Shown one piece after another: positions 8,359 through 19,616 of a stretch of 40,880 nt of DNA. Made by a program: the position numbers and the translations under genes. The notes below the pieces were generated by a model. That model saw only the letters and a list, made by a program, of their open reading frames with translations, was not told the origin of the DNA and made no database searches. The stretch covers positions 1-40,880 of the forward strand of contig NZ_LIPP01000037.1 of NCBI RefSeq assembly GCF_001418335.1. Direction: 5' to 3'. This stretch comes from Streptomyces aurantiacus (GTDB taxonomy: Bacteria > Actinomycetota > Actinomycetes > Streptomycetales > Streptomycetaceae). The first letter of the stretch is position 1, and each line of letters starts with the position of its first letter.

Positions 8359-9117
8359 ATGCCCGCACGAGGCAAGCACCGCCGCACCAGAATGAGCTCT
8401 CTCGCCCGTGGCATCGTCGCCGCGGGGACGGGCGGAGCCGCGCTCGCACTCCCCATCGTGGGGGCGACCGGCGCCCACGCCGCACAGCCGACTCAGGCCC
8501 CGAAGGCCGCGCAGACCGCTCCGACCGCCGTCCCGCAGGTCTCGCTGGTCACCTACAAGGTGGCCGAGGGCGACACCCTGTCCAAGATCGCCAAGGCGCA
8601 CACCACAGGTGACTGGAAGAAGCTGTACAACGCCAACCGCGCGGTCATCGGCAGCAACCCGGCGGTCATCCGCCCGGGCCTCGAACTGACCGTGGGCACC
8701 AAGAACGGCCAGACCCCGGCGAAGACGGCCAAGGAAACCAAGGCAACCAAGGCGACCACCGCATCCGCCGTCGCCCCGGCCGCCGCGAAGACCTACACGG
8801 ACGACCTGGACGGCTGGATCAAGGAGTCGCTGGACATCATGGCCCAGCAGGGGATCCCGGGCACCTACGACGGCATCCACCGCAACATCATCCGCGAGTC
8901 GTCGGGCAACGCGCAGGCCATGAACAACTGGGACTCCAACGCGGTCGCCGGTACGCCGTCCAAGGGGCTCCTCCAGGTCATCGACCCGACCTTCGCGGCG
9001 TACCACGTGACCGGCACGTCGCTGGATCCCTTCGACCCGGTCGCCAACATCACGGCGGCGTGCAACTACGCCGCCGCACGGTACGGATCGATCGACAACG
9101 TCTTCGGCGCCTACTGA
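8359..9117 (+). CDS. Secreted LysM / SLT-type lytic transglycosylase
   Basis: 252 aa exported peptidoglycan hydrolase. A long basic N-terminus and hydrophobic segment (about 15-42, ending GAHA-A) form a signal peptide. A LysM peptidoglycan-binding domain spans about 64-113 (VTYKVAEGDTLSKIAKAHT ... IRPGLELTVG). A Lys/Thr/Ala-rich linker leads to a transglycosylase SLT domain at about 150-252. The likely catalytic Glu180 lies in NIIRESSGN, and SKGLLQVIDPTF (201-212) is the family's GLMQ-like motif. GAGG lies 8 nt before the ATG. Expression is expected to follow cyclic di-AMP through the riboswitch directly upstream, linking wall remodelling to osmotic state or spore germination (established for the class; inferred here). 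It is convergent with the HAD gene. Confidence 0.92.
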   Translation: MPARGKHRRTRMSSLARGIVAAGTGGAALALPIVGATGAHAAQPTQAPKAAQTAPTAVPQVSLVTYKVAEGDTLSKIAKAHTTGDWKKLYNANRAVIGSNPAVIRPGLELTVGTKNGQTPAKTAKETKATKATTASAVAPAAAKTYTDDLDGWIKESLDIMAQQGIPGTYDGIHRNIIRESSGNAQAMNNWDSNAVAGTPSKGLLQVIDPTFAAYHVTGTSLDPFDPVANITAACNYAAARYGSIDNVFGAY

Positions 9118-9170
9118 CCGACGCCCGGACCCGCACCCCGGCCGACCGGGCCGCGGACTCTCCGGCCGGC

Positions 9171-10010
9171 CTACCGGCCGAGGCGGGGGCTCGCGGCCCG
9201 GTCGTCGGAGAACATCCGCTCCAGGACCACCGCGATGCCGTCGTCCTCGTTCGAGAGGGTGATCTCGTCGGCGACGGCCTTGAGTTCGGGATGCGCGTTG
9301 GCCATCGCGACTCCGCGCGCGGCCCAGTCGAACATGGGGATGTCGTTCGGCATGTCCCCGAAGGCGACGGTCTCCGCCGACGTCAGGCCCAGCTGCCCGG
9401 CGGCGAGCGCAAGACCTGTCGCCTTCGTGATGCCGCATGGCTGGAGTTCGACGGTGCCGGGACCGGACATCGTGACGGTGGCGAGGGAACCGACCGCTCC
9501 TCGGGCGGCGGACGCCAACTCGTCGTCGGAGAGCAGGGGATGGCGCAGCAGCACCTTGCTGATGGGCGCCGTCCAGAGGTCGTCGCGGCGCAGCACCCGT
9601 ACCGCCGGAAGCGTCGGGTGGGGCATCTCGTAACCCGGCTCGATGAGCGTGAGACCGTCGACCCCGTCCTGGTCGACGGCCGCGTACACCTCGCCGACCT
9701 CCGCCTCGATCTTGCCGAGAGCCACCTCGGCCAGCTCGCGTTCGAGAGTCACGGACCACACCATGCGGTGCGCGCCGGCGTCGTACAACTGCGCGCCCTG
9801 TCCGCACACCGCGAGCCCCTGGCTGCCCAGCTCGTCCAGCAGCGGCCGTACGCGTGGGGCGGGGCGCCCCGTCACCACGAGGTGCCGGGCGCCTGCCCCG
9901 ACCGCCATCGCCAGCGCGGCGCGTGACCGGTCGGAGAGGGTGTCGTCGCCGCGCAGCAGCGTCCCGTCCAGGTCAGTGGCGATGAGTGAATATGCAATCG
10001 GTGGGGCCAT
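9171..10010 (-). CDS. Cof-type HAD-superfamily phosphatase
   Basis: 279 aa cytoplasmic hydrolase of the haloacid dehalogenase superfamily, Cof/YidA subfamily. Motif I is DLDGT with nucleophile Asp13 and acid/base Asp15. Motif II is Thr47 (VVTGRP), motif III Lys196 (GITKATGL) and motif IV GDMPND (218-223). The cap domain sits between motifs II and III. The substrate, probably a sugar phosphate or flavin-related phosphate, cannot be assigned. I chose the ATG at 10010 because the family begins a few residues before DLDGT. There is no Shine-Dalgarno, and TATTCT lies 6 nt upstream, so a leaderless mRNA is likely. It is convergent with the LysM/SLT gene, with 53 bp between stops. Confidence 0.9.
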   Translation of the reverse strand: MAPPIAYSLIATDLDGTLLRGDDTLSDRSRAALAMAVGAGARHLVVTGRPAPRVRPLLDELGSQGLAVCGQGAQLYDAGAHRMVWSVTLERELAEVALGKIEAEVGEVYAAVDQDGVDGLTLIEPGYEMPHPTLPAVRVLRRDDLWTAPISKVLLRHPLLSDDELASAARGAVGSLATVTMSGPGTVELQPCGITKATGLALAAGQLGLTSAETVAFGDMPNDIPMFDWAARGVAMANAHPELKAVADEITLSNEDDGIAVVLERMFSDDRAASPRLGR

Positions 10011-10390
10011 GATCAGAGAATACGGACCGAATGCCCCGACGACTCGACGGGAACCGGACGTCGTCCGGCACCTCGACCACCTCACGCGTTCCCGTATGTC
10101 CCATCCGGCCCCGATAGTTCAGGCTGATCCCATGACATATCGGCCACCTCACTCGCCCGCTCCACGCCCTCCCCGGCCACCGGTGCGCCTGCCCGCACAC
10201 CCACGCGCCCGCGCGCTCGCCGGCTCCAGCCGTGCCCTCCCGCCAGGTGCCGGACCGTCCCGCGGCGAACCGAAACCAACCACTCCCACCTCACCCCCCA
10301 TCGGACATTGCGAACTCTTCAGACGCTGCCCATGAGTGGCGCCTCCCCGTAACGTGTGCTCCACCCACACGGAAAGCGAGGCAGCACCCC
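10011..10390. other. Divergent intergenic region between the HAD and fumarylacetoacetase genes
   Basis: 380 bp with no supported gene. Near the HAD start the minus strand has TATTCT (10017-10022) as a probable leaderless -10. A weak inverted repeat CCGATA...TATCGG (10111-10116, 10138-10143) has a 21-nt loop. The right half should hold the fumarylacetoacetase promoter; TTGCGA near 10307 is a possible -35, without a good -10. No regulator gene is adjacent. Confidence 0.45.
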
Positions 10391-11605
10391 ATGCCCCCCT
10401 TCGATGTCCCCGAGGGCGATCCCTTCGGCCCGCACAATCTTCCGTACGGCGTCTTCTCCCTGGCCGGCTCCGATCACCGGAGCGTGGGCGTCCGGCTGGG
10501 CGACCACGTCCTCGACGCGGGGGCCGCCGCGGTGGAACTCGGCTCCCCGTACGCCACCCTGCTCGCCCGGACCTCCCTGAACCCGTTGCTCGCGGCCGGC
10601 CGCACCGCGTGGTCGGACGTCCGGCGTGCGCTCACCGCGTGGGTGACGGTGCCCGCCCACCGCGAGAGCGTCGCGCCCTTGCTCCACCCGCTCTCCGAAG
10701 TGACCCTCCACCTCCCCTTCGAGGTCGCCGACTACGTCGACTTCTACGCCTCCGAGAACCACGCCCGTAACGTCGGCCGGATCTTCCGCCCCGACGCCGA
10801 GGACTCCCTCACGCCCAACTGGAAGCATCTGCCCATCGGTTACCACGGCCGGGCGGGCACCGTCGTGGTCTCCGGGACCGATGTCGTACGCCCCGCGGGC
10901 CAGCGCAAGGCCCCGGCGGACCCGGCGCCGGTCTTCGGCCCATCAGTCCGGCTGGACATCGAGGCGGAGGTCGGCTTCGTCGTCGGCACGCCCTCCGCGA
11001 TGGGCACGCCGGTGCCACTGGGCGACTTCCGCGACCACGTCTTCGGGCTCTGCCTCCTCAACGATTGGTCCGCGCGCGATCTCCAGGCCTGGGAGTACGT
11101 CCCGCTCGGCCCCTTTCTCGGCAAGTCCTTCGCCACGTCGGTGTCGGCCTGGATCACCCCGCTCGACGCGCTGGAGGACGCCCGGGTCGCGCCCCCGACG
11201 CGCACGCACCCCCTCCTCCCCTATCTGGACGACACCTCGGAGGACCCCGGCGGCTACGACCTGCGCATCTCCGTCGCCGTCAACGGCCATGTGGTGTCCG
11301 CGCCCCCGTTCTCCACGATGTACTGGACGGCCGCCCAGCAACTGGCCCATCTGACCGTGAACGGAGCGTCGCTGCGCACGGGGGACCTGTACGGATCGGG
11401 CACCGTGAGCGGAGCCTCGGACGGTGAACGCGGTTCGCTCCTGGAACTGACCTGGAACGGCCGGGACACCCTCGAACTCCCCGACGGCAAGCGGACGTTC
11501 CTGGAGGACGGGGACGTCGTGACGCTGACGGCCTGGGCCCCGGGGCCGGACGGGACCCGCGTAGGTCTGGGCGAGGTGACGGGCCGGATCGCACCCGGCG
11601 CGTAA
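10391..11605 (+). CDS. fahA: Fumarylacetoacetase
   Basis: 404 aa enzyme hydrolysing 4-fumarylacetoacetate to fumarate and acetoacetate, the last step of the tyrosine/homogentisate pathway. The N-terminal SH3-like domain starts PFGPHNLPYGVFS. The metal and catalytic residues of the mammalian enzyme have equivalents: Asp117 and His124 (DYVDFYASENHARNVG), Glu191 and Glu193 (DIEAEVGF), and Asp225 (LLNDWSARDLQAWEYVPLGPF). GDLYGSGTVSG near the end is also typical. Length is normal for the family. GAGG lies 9 nt before the ATG. No other tyrosine catabolic gene is in the window, so it stands alone here; the rest of the pathway is expected elsewhere. Confidence 0.95.
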   Translation: MPPFDVPEGDPFGPHNLPYGVFSLAGSDHRSVGVRLGDHVLDAGAAAVELGSPYATLLARTSLNPLLAAGRTAWSDVRRALTAWVTVPAHRESVAPLLHPLSEVTLHLPFEVADYVDFYASENHARNVGRIFRPDAEDSLTPNWKHLPIGYHGRAGTVVVSGTDVVRPAGQRKAPADPAPVFGPSVRLDIEAEVGFVVGTPSAMGTPVPLGDFRDHVFGLCLLNDWSARDLQAWEYVPLGPFLGKSFATSVSAWITPLDALEDARVAPPTRTHPLLPYLDDTSEDPGGYDLRISVAVNGHVVSAPPFSTMYWTAAQQLAHLTVNGASLRTGDLYGSGTVSGASDGERGSLLELTWNGRDTLELPDGKRTFLEDGDVVTLTAWAPGPDGTRVGLGEVTGRIAPGA

Positions 11606-11689
11606 CGTCCGCCCGCGCGGGGGTCACGTCCGGGGCCGGTCCCGTATGTGGCCGAGGCCGCTTCGGTGTTCGCTGACGCGGGGTTGTTC

Positions 11690-11745
11690 GGATCTGCGGG
11701 TCGGTGGGGGCTTGTCGCGCAGTTCCCCGCGCCCCTAGAGGGCGC
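11690..11745. repeat. Streptomyces-type dispersed intergenic repeat with hairpin
   Basis: The stretch reading CGGGTCGGTGGGGGCTTG then TCGCGCAGTTCCCCGCGCCC matches, from memory, a palindromic motif scattered between genes in many Streptomyces genomes. GGGG and CCCC blocks can pair, and GCGCCC-CTAGA-GGGCGC (11729-11745) forms a perfect 6-bp stem. It sits between the convergent fumarylacetoacetase and recQ genes and probably acts as a bidirectional terminator or processing site. Confidence 0.6.
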
Positions 11746-11790
11746 CCCCGCGTCAGCGACGAGGCCTGCGGGTCTATGCCGTGCGGCTCC

Positions 11791-13896
<2,106 letters not shown>

Positions 13897-13970
13897 CGTC
13901 CCGTCCCCCGTACCTGCGGCCTCCTCGACCACTGCGTCCACGATAGGCGTCAGGACCGACAGCCACGGAG

Positions 13971-13979
13971 TTATCCACA
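13971..13979. promoter_or_regulatory. DnaA-box-like nonamer upstream of recQ
   Basis: TTATCCACA, identical to the strongest E. coli DnaA box and compatible with the degenerate Streptomyces box (Y-Y-V-TCCACA). It lies 30 bp upstream of the earliest likely recQ start (13941) and 75 bp upstream of the chosen one. A single box may be chance. Confidence 0.4.
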
Positions 13980-14023
13980 GGCCGGCCCGCCCAGGCCCGG
14001 AAACTCGCGTCAAGGCGCGACGG

Positions 14024-14067
14024 CAGCGGCCCGGTCCCCCGCACTGCACTGGGGAACCGGGCCGCTG
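14024..14067 (-). terminator. Strong terminator of the nuo operon
   Basis: CAGCGGCCCGGT-CCCC pairs with GGGG-AACCGGGCCGCTG, a stem of about 16 bp with one bulge and a loop of about 10 nt. It lies 55 nt after the nuoN stop. No U-tract follows, as is usual in Streptomyces. It isolates recQ from the complex I operon. Confidence 0.8.
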
Positions 14068-14122
14068 TCCATACAGAGGCGAAACAACAGTGGCGACGCA
14101 GCAGAGGCGACGCAGGCGGGTC

Positions 14123-15772
14123 TCAGCGCACGAACACGCCCGCCTGCCCCGCCAGGTCCAGGAAGTACTGCGGTGCCACACCGAGTACCAGGGTGACCGC
14201 CACGCCCACCGCGATCGCCGTCATCGTCAGGGGCGACGGCACGGCGACCGTGGGTCCCTCCGGGCGCGGCTCGCTGAAGAACATCAGCACGATCACCCGG
14301 ATGTAGAAGAACGCCGCGATGGCCGACGAGATCACGCCGACCACGACCAGCGCGCCCGCGCCGCCCTCGGCCGCCGCCTTGAACACGGCGAACTTGCCCG
14401 CGAAGCCGGAGGTCAGCGGGATGCCCGCGAAGGCCAGCAGGAAGACCGCGAACACGGCCGCCACCAGCGGTGACCTGCGCCCCAGACCGGCCCACTTGGA
14501 CAGGTGCGTGGCCTCGCCGCCCGCGTCCCGTACGAGGGTGACCACCGAGAACGCGCCGATCGTCACGAACGAGTAGGCGGCCAGGTAGAAGAGCACCGAC
14601 GACACACCGTCCGGGGTCGTCGCGATGACACCGGCGAGGATGAAGCCCGCGTGCGCGATCGACGAGTACGCGAGGAGCCGCTTGATGTCGGTCTGGGTGA
14701 TCGCGACGATCGCGCCGCCCAGCATGGTGACGACCGCGACACCCATCATCACCGGCCGCCAGTCCCAGCGCAGGCCCGGCAGTACCACGTACAGCAGCCG
14801 CAGCAGCGCGCCGAAGGCGGCCACCTTGGTCGCGGAGGCCATGAAGCCGGTCACCGGGGTCGGCGCGCCCTGGTAGACGTCCGGGGTCCACATGTGGAAC
14901 GGCACCGCGCCGACCTTGAACAGCAGGCCCATGACGATCATCGCGGCGCCGATGAGCAGCAGCGCGTCGTTGCCCATGGTGCCGACGAGTGCCGGGTTCA
15001 CCGTCTCGATCGTGCCGTCGACGACCTGCGCGAGTGTCGCGTACGACACCGAGCCCGCGTAGCCGTACAGCAGGGCGATGCCGAAGAGGGTGAACGCGGA
15101 GGCGAACGCGCCGAGCAGGAAGTACTTGACCGCGGCCTCCTGCGACATGATCCGCTTGCGGCGGGCCACGGCGCACAGCAGGTAGAGCGGCAGCGAGAAG
15201 ACCTCCAGCGCGATGAACAGCGTCAGCAGGTCGTTCGCCGCCGGGAAGACGAGCATGCCGCCGATCACGAAGAGCAGCAGCGGGAACACCTCGGTGGTGG
15301 TGAACCCGGCCTTGACCGCGGCCTTCTCGCTGTCGCTGCCGGGCACGGACGAGGCCTGCGCGGCGAACGAGTCGACGCGGTTGCCGTGCGCCACGGGATC
15401 GAGGCGCCGCTCGGCGAACGTGAACACGCCGAGCAGACCGGCCAGCAGGATCGTGCCCTGGAGGAAGAGCGCGGGCCCGTCGACCGCGACGGCGCCCATC
15501 GCGGCGATGCCGGCCTTCGTGGTGCCGTATCCGCCGGCCGCGAGGGCGACGACCGCGGCGAACGCGGCGACGAGAGCGACGACGGACACGAAGATCTGCG
15601 CGTAGTAGCGGGACCTGCGGGGCACGAACGCCTCGACCAGGATCCCGATGACCGCCGCCCCGATGACGATCAGGGTGGGCGACAGCTGCCCGTACTCGAT
15701 GTTCGGCGCGTCGATCTTCTGGATCGGGTCGGCCGCGGTTGTCCACAGGCTGTGGACGGCTGTTGCGCTCAC
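14123..15772 (-). CDS. nuoN: NADH-quinone oxidoreductase subunit N
   Basis: 549 aa polytopic antiporter-like subunit of the complex I membrane arm, one of three homologous proton-pumping modules with NuoL and NuoM. It has about 14 hydrophobic segments. The core is recognisable by [51 protein letters not shown] and [21 protein letters not shown], which contain the conserved Lys of the half-channels. Between the second and third segments the sequence is longer and Gly/Ala-rich, typical of actinobacterial NuoN. The GTG start overlaps the nuoM stop by 4 bp (GTGA), so it is translationally coupled. Last gene of the operon. The N-terminal coding sequence contains two inverted DnaA-box-like motifs. 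Confidence 0.97.
   Translation of the reverse strand: MSATAVHSLWTTAADPIQKIDAPNIEYGQLSPTLIVIGAAVIGILVEAFVPRRSRYYAQIFVSVVALVAAFAAVVALAAGGYGTTKAGIAAMGAVAVDGPALFLQGTILLAGLLGVFTFAERRLDPVAHGNRVDSFAAQASSVPGSDSEKAAVKAGFTTTEVFPLLLFVIGGMLVFPAANDLLTLFIALEVFSLPLYLLCAVARRKRIMSQEAAVKYFLLGAFASAFTLFGIALLYGYAGSVSYATLAQVVDGTIETVNPALVGTMGNDALLLIGAAMIVMGLLFKVGAVPFHMWTPDVYQGAPTPVTGFMASATKVAAFGALLRLLYVVLPGLRWDWRPVMMGVAVVTMLGGAIVAITQTDIKRLLAYSSIAHAGFILAGVIATTPDGVSSVLFYLAAYSFVTIGAFSVVTLVRDAGGEATHLSKWAGLGRRSPLVAAVFAVFLLAFAGIPLTSGFAGKFAVFKAAAEGGAGALVVVGVISSAIAAFFYIRVIVLMFFSEPRPEGPTVAVPSPLTMTAIAVGVAVTLVLGVAPQYFLDLAGQAGVFVR
15739..15760. promoter_or_regulatory. Pair of inverted DnaA-box-like sequences inside nuoN
   Basis: TTGTCCACA (15739-15747), the preferred Streptomyces DnaA box, and CCGTCCACA on the opposite strand (15760-15752) overlap in a palindrome, GTCCACAG-G-CTGTGGAC (15741-15757). 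They lie in the first codons of nuoN (VHSLWTT). Function is unknown and they could be fortuitous. Confidence 0.4.
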
Positions 15773-17340
15773 TTGACGGCCTCCACCTCGGGCTGGGGGT
15801 CTTTCTTCTGTACGTCGGACATGGTCTGTTTGACCGCCGGGTTGACGATGTCGGTGAGCGGCTTCGGATAGACGCCGAGGAAGATCAGCAGGGCGATCAG
15901 CGGGGCGATCACCGCGAGCTCCCGCACCCTGAGGTCGGGCATGGCCGAGACCTCGGGCCGCACCGGGCCCGTCATCGTCCGCTGGTAGAGGACGAGCGTG
16001 TAGAGCGCGGCGAGGACGATGCCGAAGGTGGCGATGATCCCGATCGCCGGGTAGCGCGAGAACGTGCCGACCAGGACCAGGAACTCACTGACGAACGGGG
16101 CGAGTCCCGGCAGCGACAGCGTCGCGAGGCTGCCGATCAGGAAGGTGCCGGCGAGCACCGGGGCGACTTTCTGCACCCCTCCGTAGTCGGCGATCAGGCG
16201 CGAGCCGCGCCGCGAGATCAGGAAGCCGGCCACCAGCATCAGCGCGGCGGTCGAGATCCCGTGGTTGACCATGTAGAGCGTCGCGCCGGACTGCCCCTGG
16301 CTGGTCATCGCGAAGATGCCCATGATGATGAACCCGAAGTGGGAGATCGACGCGTACGCCACCAGGCGCTTGATGTCGCGCTGGCCGACCGCGAGCAGCG
16401 CCCCGTAGATGATGCTGATCGTGGCGAGTACGAGGATCGCGGGTGTCGCCCACTTCGAGGCCTCCGGGAAGAGCCCCAGACAGAAGCGGAGCATCGCGAA
16501 GGTGCCGACCTTGTCGACCACGGCGGTGATCAGTACGGCGACCGGGGCGGTGGCCTCCCCCATGGCGTTGGGCAGCCAGGTGTGGAGGGGCCACAGGGGC
16601 GCCTTCACCGCGAAGGCGAAGAAGAAGCCCAGGAACAGCCATCGTTCGGTGTTGGTCGCCATGTCGAGCGAGCCGTTGGCCCGCGCCTCGGCGATCTCCT
16701 GGAGCGAGAAGTTCCCCGCCACCACGTAGAGGCCGATCACCGCGGCCAGCATGATCAGGCCGCCGACCAGGTTGTAGAGGAGGAACTTCACGGCGGCGTA
16801 CGAGCGTTGCGCCGCGGCGTGTTCGTCCGAGCCCGCGTGGGCCCGGTCTCCGAAGCCGCCGATGAGGAAGTACAGCGGGATGAGCATGGCTTCGAAGAAG
16901 ATGTAGAAGAGGAAGACGTCGGTGGCCTCGAAGGAGATGATCACCATCGCCTCGACGGCGAGGATCAGGGCGAAGAAGCCCTGCGTCGGCCGCCACCGGC
17001 TGCTGTGGGTCTCCAGCGGGTCGGCGTCGTGCCAGCCCGCGAGGATCACGAACGGGATCAGCAGGGCGGTCAGCGCGATCAGCGCCACCGCGATGCCGTC
17101 CACGCCCAGCTCGTAACGCACCCCGAAGTCCTTGATCCAGGAGTGCGATTCGGTGAGCTGGTACCGGTCGCCGTCGGGGTCGAAGCGGACCAGGACGACG
17201 ACGGCGAGGGCCAGGGTGGCGAGCGAGACGAGCAGCGCCAGCCACTTGGCGGCGGTGCGGCGCGCGGCCGGCACGGCGGCCGTGGCGATCGCCCCGATCG
17301 CCGGGAGCGCCGCCGTCGCTGTCAGCAGAGGAAAGGACAT
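15769..17340 (-). CDS. nuoM: NADH-quinone oxidoreductase subunit M
   Basis: 523 aa antiporter-like membrane subunit of complex I. About 14 hydrophobic segments. Family hallmarks are LFYIFFEAMLIPLYFLIGGFG (with the conserved glutamate of transmembrane helix 5), FAFAVKAPLWPLHTWLPNAMGEATAPV (conserved Lys and the discontinuous helix), QRDIKRLVAYASISHFGFI and LPGLAPFVSEFLVLVGTF. Length fits the family. It lies 5 bp after the nuoL stop, with no strong ribosome site, so re-initiation is likely, and its stop overlaps the nuoN start by 4 bp. Confidence 0.97.
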   Translation of the reverse strand: MSFPLLTATAALPAIGAIATAAVPAARRTAAKWLALLVSLATLALAVVVLVRFDPDGDRYQLTESHSWIKDFGVRYELGVDGIAVALIALTALLIPFVILAGWHDADPLETHSSRWRPTQGFFALILAVEAMVIISFEATDVFLFYIFFEAMLIPLYFLIGGFGDRAHAGSDEHAAAQRSYAAVKFLLYNLVGGLIMLAAVIGLYVVAGNFSLQEIAEARANGSLDMATNTERWLFLGFFFAFAVKAPLWPLHTWLPNAMGEATAPVAVLITAVVDKVGTFAMLRFCLGLFPEASKWATPAILVLATISIIYGALLAVGQRDIKRLVAYASISHFGFIIMGIFAMTSQGQSGATLYMVNHGISTAALMLVAGFLISRRGSRLIADYGGVQKVAPVLAGTFLIGSLATLSLPGLAPFVSEFLVLVGTFSRYPAIGIIATFGIVLAALYTLVLYQRTMTGPVRPEVSAMPDLRVRELAVIAPLIALLIFLGVYPKPLTDIVNPAVKQTMSDVQKKDPQPEVEAVK

Positions 17341-17345
17341 CGGAA

Positions 17346-19292
17346 TCAGACCGCCCTCATCAGCAGGGTCGCGGCGATGAGGATCGCCGCACCGCCGAAC
17401 ATCGAGACGGCGTACGAGCGCGCGTAGCCGTTCTGCAGCTTGCGGAGCCGTCCGGAGAGACCGCCCATCGAGGCCGCCGTGCCGTTGACGACCCCGTCGA
17501 CCAGGGTGTGGTCGACGTACACCAGGGAGCGCGTGAGGTGCTCGCCGCCGCGCACCAGGACGACGTGGTTGAAGTCGTCCTGGAGGAGGTCGCGCCGGGC
17601 GGCCCGGGTGAGCAGGGAGCCGCGCGGGGCGACGACCGGGACGGGACGGCGCCCGTACTGGAGGTAGGCGAGGCCCACGCCGATGACGAGCACGACCATG
17701 GTGGAGAGCGTGACCGTCGTCGCGCTGAGCGGCGAGTGTCCGTGCGCGTGCTCGGTGACGGGCTCCAGCCAGTGCAGGAAGCGGTCACCGATGCCGAAGA
17801 AGCCGCCCGCGAAGACCGACCCGAAGGCCAGCACGATCATGGGGATCGTCATGGACTTCGGCGACTCGTGCGGGTGCGGTTCGGCGTGTGTGCCACGGTG
17901 TTCGGCGGCCGGCTCCACGTCCGACTCCGCCGGGGAGGGGGTCGGCTGGTTCCGCCAGCGCTCCTCTCCGAAGAACGTCATCAGCATCACGCGCGTCATG
18001 TAGAACGCGGTGATGGCCGCGCCCAGCAGGGCCACCCCGCCGAGGATCCAGCCCTCGGTGCCGCCCTTGGCGAAGGCGGCCTCGATGATCTTGTCCTTGG
18101 AGAAGAACCCTGACAGGCCCGGGAAGCCGATGATGGCGAGGTAGCCGAGGCCGAACGTCACGAAGGTGACCGGCATGTACTTGCGCAGGCCGCCGTACTT
18201 CCTCATGTCGACCTCGTCGTTCATGCCGTGCATGACCGAACCGGCGCCGAGGAAGAGCCCGGCCTTGAAGAAGCCGTGTGTCACCAGGTGCATGATCGCG
18301 AAGACGTAGCCGATCGGGCCGAGGCCCGCCGCGAGGATCATGTAGCCGATCTGCGACATGGTCGAACCGGCGAGTGCCTTCTTGATGTCGTCCTTGGCGC
18401 AACCGACGATCGCACCGAAGAGGAGCGTGACCGCTCCGACAACGGTGGTGACCAGTTGGGCGTCCGGCGCGGCGTTGAAGATCTCCCCGGAGCGGACGAT
18501 CAGGTACACGCCCGCGGTCACCATGGTCGCGGCGTGGATGAGGGCCGAGACCGGGGTCGGGCCCTCCATCGCGTCCCCGAGCCAGGACTGCAGCGGCACC
18601 TGCGCGGACTTGCCGCAGGCGGCGAGGAGCAGCATCAGGCCGATGGCGGTGAGCTTGCCCTCGCCGGTCTCACCGGTGGCCTCCAGGACCGGCCCGAAGG
18701 CGAAGGTCCCGAAGGTGGTGAACATCAGCATGATGGCGATCGACAGGCCCATGTCGCCGACGCGGTTGACCAGGAAGGCCTTCTTCGCCGCGGTGGCCGC
18801 GCTGGGCTTGTGCTGCCAGAAGCCGATGAGCAGGTACGAGGCGAGGCCCACGCCCTCCCAGCCGACGTACAGGAGCAGGTAGTTGTCGGCGAGGACGAGC
18901 AGCAGCATCGCCGCGAGGAACAGGTTCAGATAGCCGAAGAAGCGGCGGCGGCGCTCGTCGTGCTCCATGTACCCGATCGAGTACACGTGGATGAGCGAGC
19001 CGACGCCGGTGATCAGCAGCACGAACGTCATCGACAGCTGGTCGAGCTGGAAGCCGATGTCCGCCTGGAAGCCCTCGACGGGGATCCAGCTGAACAGGTG
19101 CTGCCCGACGGCCCGGTGCTCCTCGTCCTTGCCCAGCATGTCGGCGAAGAGGATCGCGCCGATCACGAAGGAGGCGGACGCGAGGGCCGTGCCGATCCAG
19201 TGGCCGACGGCATCGAGCCGCCTGCCGCCGCACAGCAGTACGGCCGCTCCGAGCAGAGGCGCTGCCACCAGCAGCGCAATCAGATTCTCCAT
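17346..19292 (-). CDS. nuoL: NADH-quinone oxidoreductase subunit L
   Basis: About 648 aa, the most distal antiporter-like subunit of complex I, with the long lateral helix at its C-terminus. Hallmarks are [19 protein letters not shown] (conserved Glu146), [50 protein letters not shown] and [12 protein letters not shown] His/Pro-rich cytoplasmic loop ([22 protein letters not shown]) lies between late helices and is variable in the family. I chose the ATG at 19292 (MENLIALLV) because GGAA is 11 nt upstream; the GTG at 19301 would add three residues but has its ribosome site only 2 nt away. There is a 24-bp gap to the nuoK stop. Confidence 0.96.
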   Translation of the reverse strand: MENLIALLVAAPLLGAAVLLCGGRRLDAVGHWIGTALASASFVIGAILFADMLGKDEEHRAVGQHLFSWIPVEGFQADIGFQLDQLSMTFVLLITGVGSLIHVYSIGYMEHDERRRRFFGYLNLFLAAMLLLVLADNYLLLYVGWEGVGLASYLLIGFWQHKPSAATAAKKAFLVNRVGDMGLSIAIMLMFTTFGTFAFGPVLEATGETGEGKLTAIGLMLLLAACGKSAQVPLQSWLGDAMEGPTPVSALIHAATMVTAGVYLIVRSGEIFNAAPDAQLVTTVVGAVTLLFGAIVGCAKDDIKKALAGSTMSQIGYMILAAGLGPIGYVFAIMHLVTHGFFKAGLFLGAGSVMHGMNDEVDMRKYGGLRKYMPVTFVTFGLGYLAIIGFPGLSGFFSKDKIIEAAFAKGGTEGWILGGVALLGAAITAFYMTRVMLMTFFGEERWRNQPTPSPAESDVEPAAEHRGTHAEPHPHESPKSMTIPMIVLAFGSVFAGGFFGIGDRFLHWLEPVTEHAHGHSPLSATTVTLSTMVVLVIGVGLAYLQYGRRPVPVVAPRGSLLTRAARRDLLQDDFNHVVLVRGGEHLTRSLVYVDHTLVDGVVNGTAASMGGLSGRLRKLQNGYARSYAVSMFGGAAILIAATLLMRAV

Positions 19293-19316
19293 GTTAGTCA
19301 CGGTTCCAGCGACCCC

Positions 19317-19616
19317 TTACAGCTTCATCAGGCTGGCGTCGTCGACCGAGGCCGAGTGGCGGGAACGGAACAGCGACACGATGATCGCGAGCCCGACCAC
19401 GACCTCCGCGGCGGCGACGACCATCGTGAAGAAGGCGATGATCTGGCCGTCGAGATTGCCGTGCATACGGGAGAAGGTGACGAACGCGAGGTTGCACGCG
19501 TTGAGCATGAGCTCGATGCACATGAACACCACGATCGCGTTCCGCCTGATCAGGACGCCCGTGGCGCCGATCGTGAACAACAGGGCGGCGAGGTACAGGT
19601 AGTTGACGGGGTTCAC
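19317..19616 (-). CDS. nuoK: NADH-quinone oxidoreductase subunit K
   Basis: 99 aa, three transmembrane helices, homologous to MrpC-type antiporter subunits. The second helix carries the conserved glutamate in [17 protein letters not shown], part of the central proton path; a second acidic residue occurs in [12 protein letters not shown]. Length is exactly that expected. The GTG start overlaps the nuoJ stop by 4 bp. Confidence 0.97.
   Translation of the reverse strand: MNPVNYLYLAALLFTIGATGVLIRRNAIVVFMCIELMLNACNLAFVTFSRMHGNLDGQIIAFFTMVVAAAEVVVGLAIIVSLFRSRHSASVDDASLMKL

Noticed and set aside
15739..17427. Long plus-strand open frame opposite nuoM/nuoN (about 560 codons)
   Set aside because: Asp/Glu/Gly/Arg-rich composition, no recognisable domain, and exactly antisense to well-identified nuo genes; a GC-rich shadow frame.
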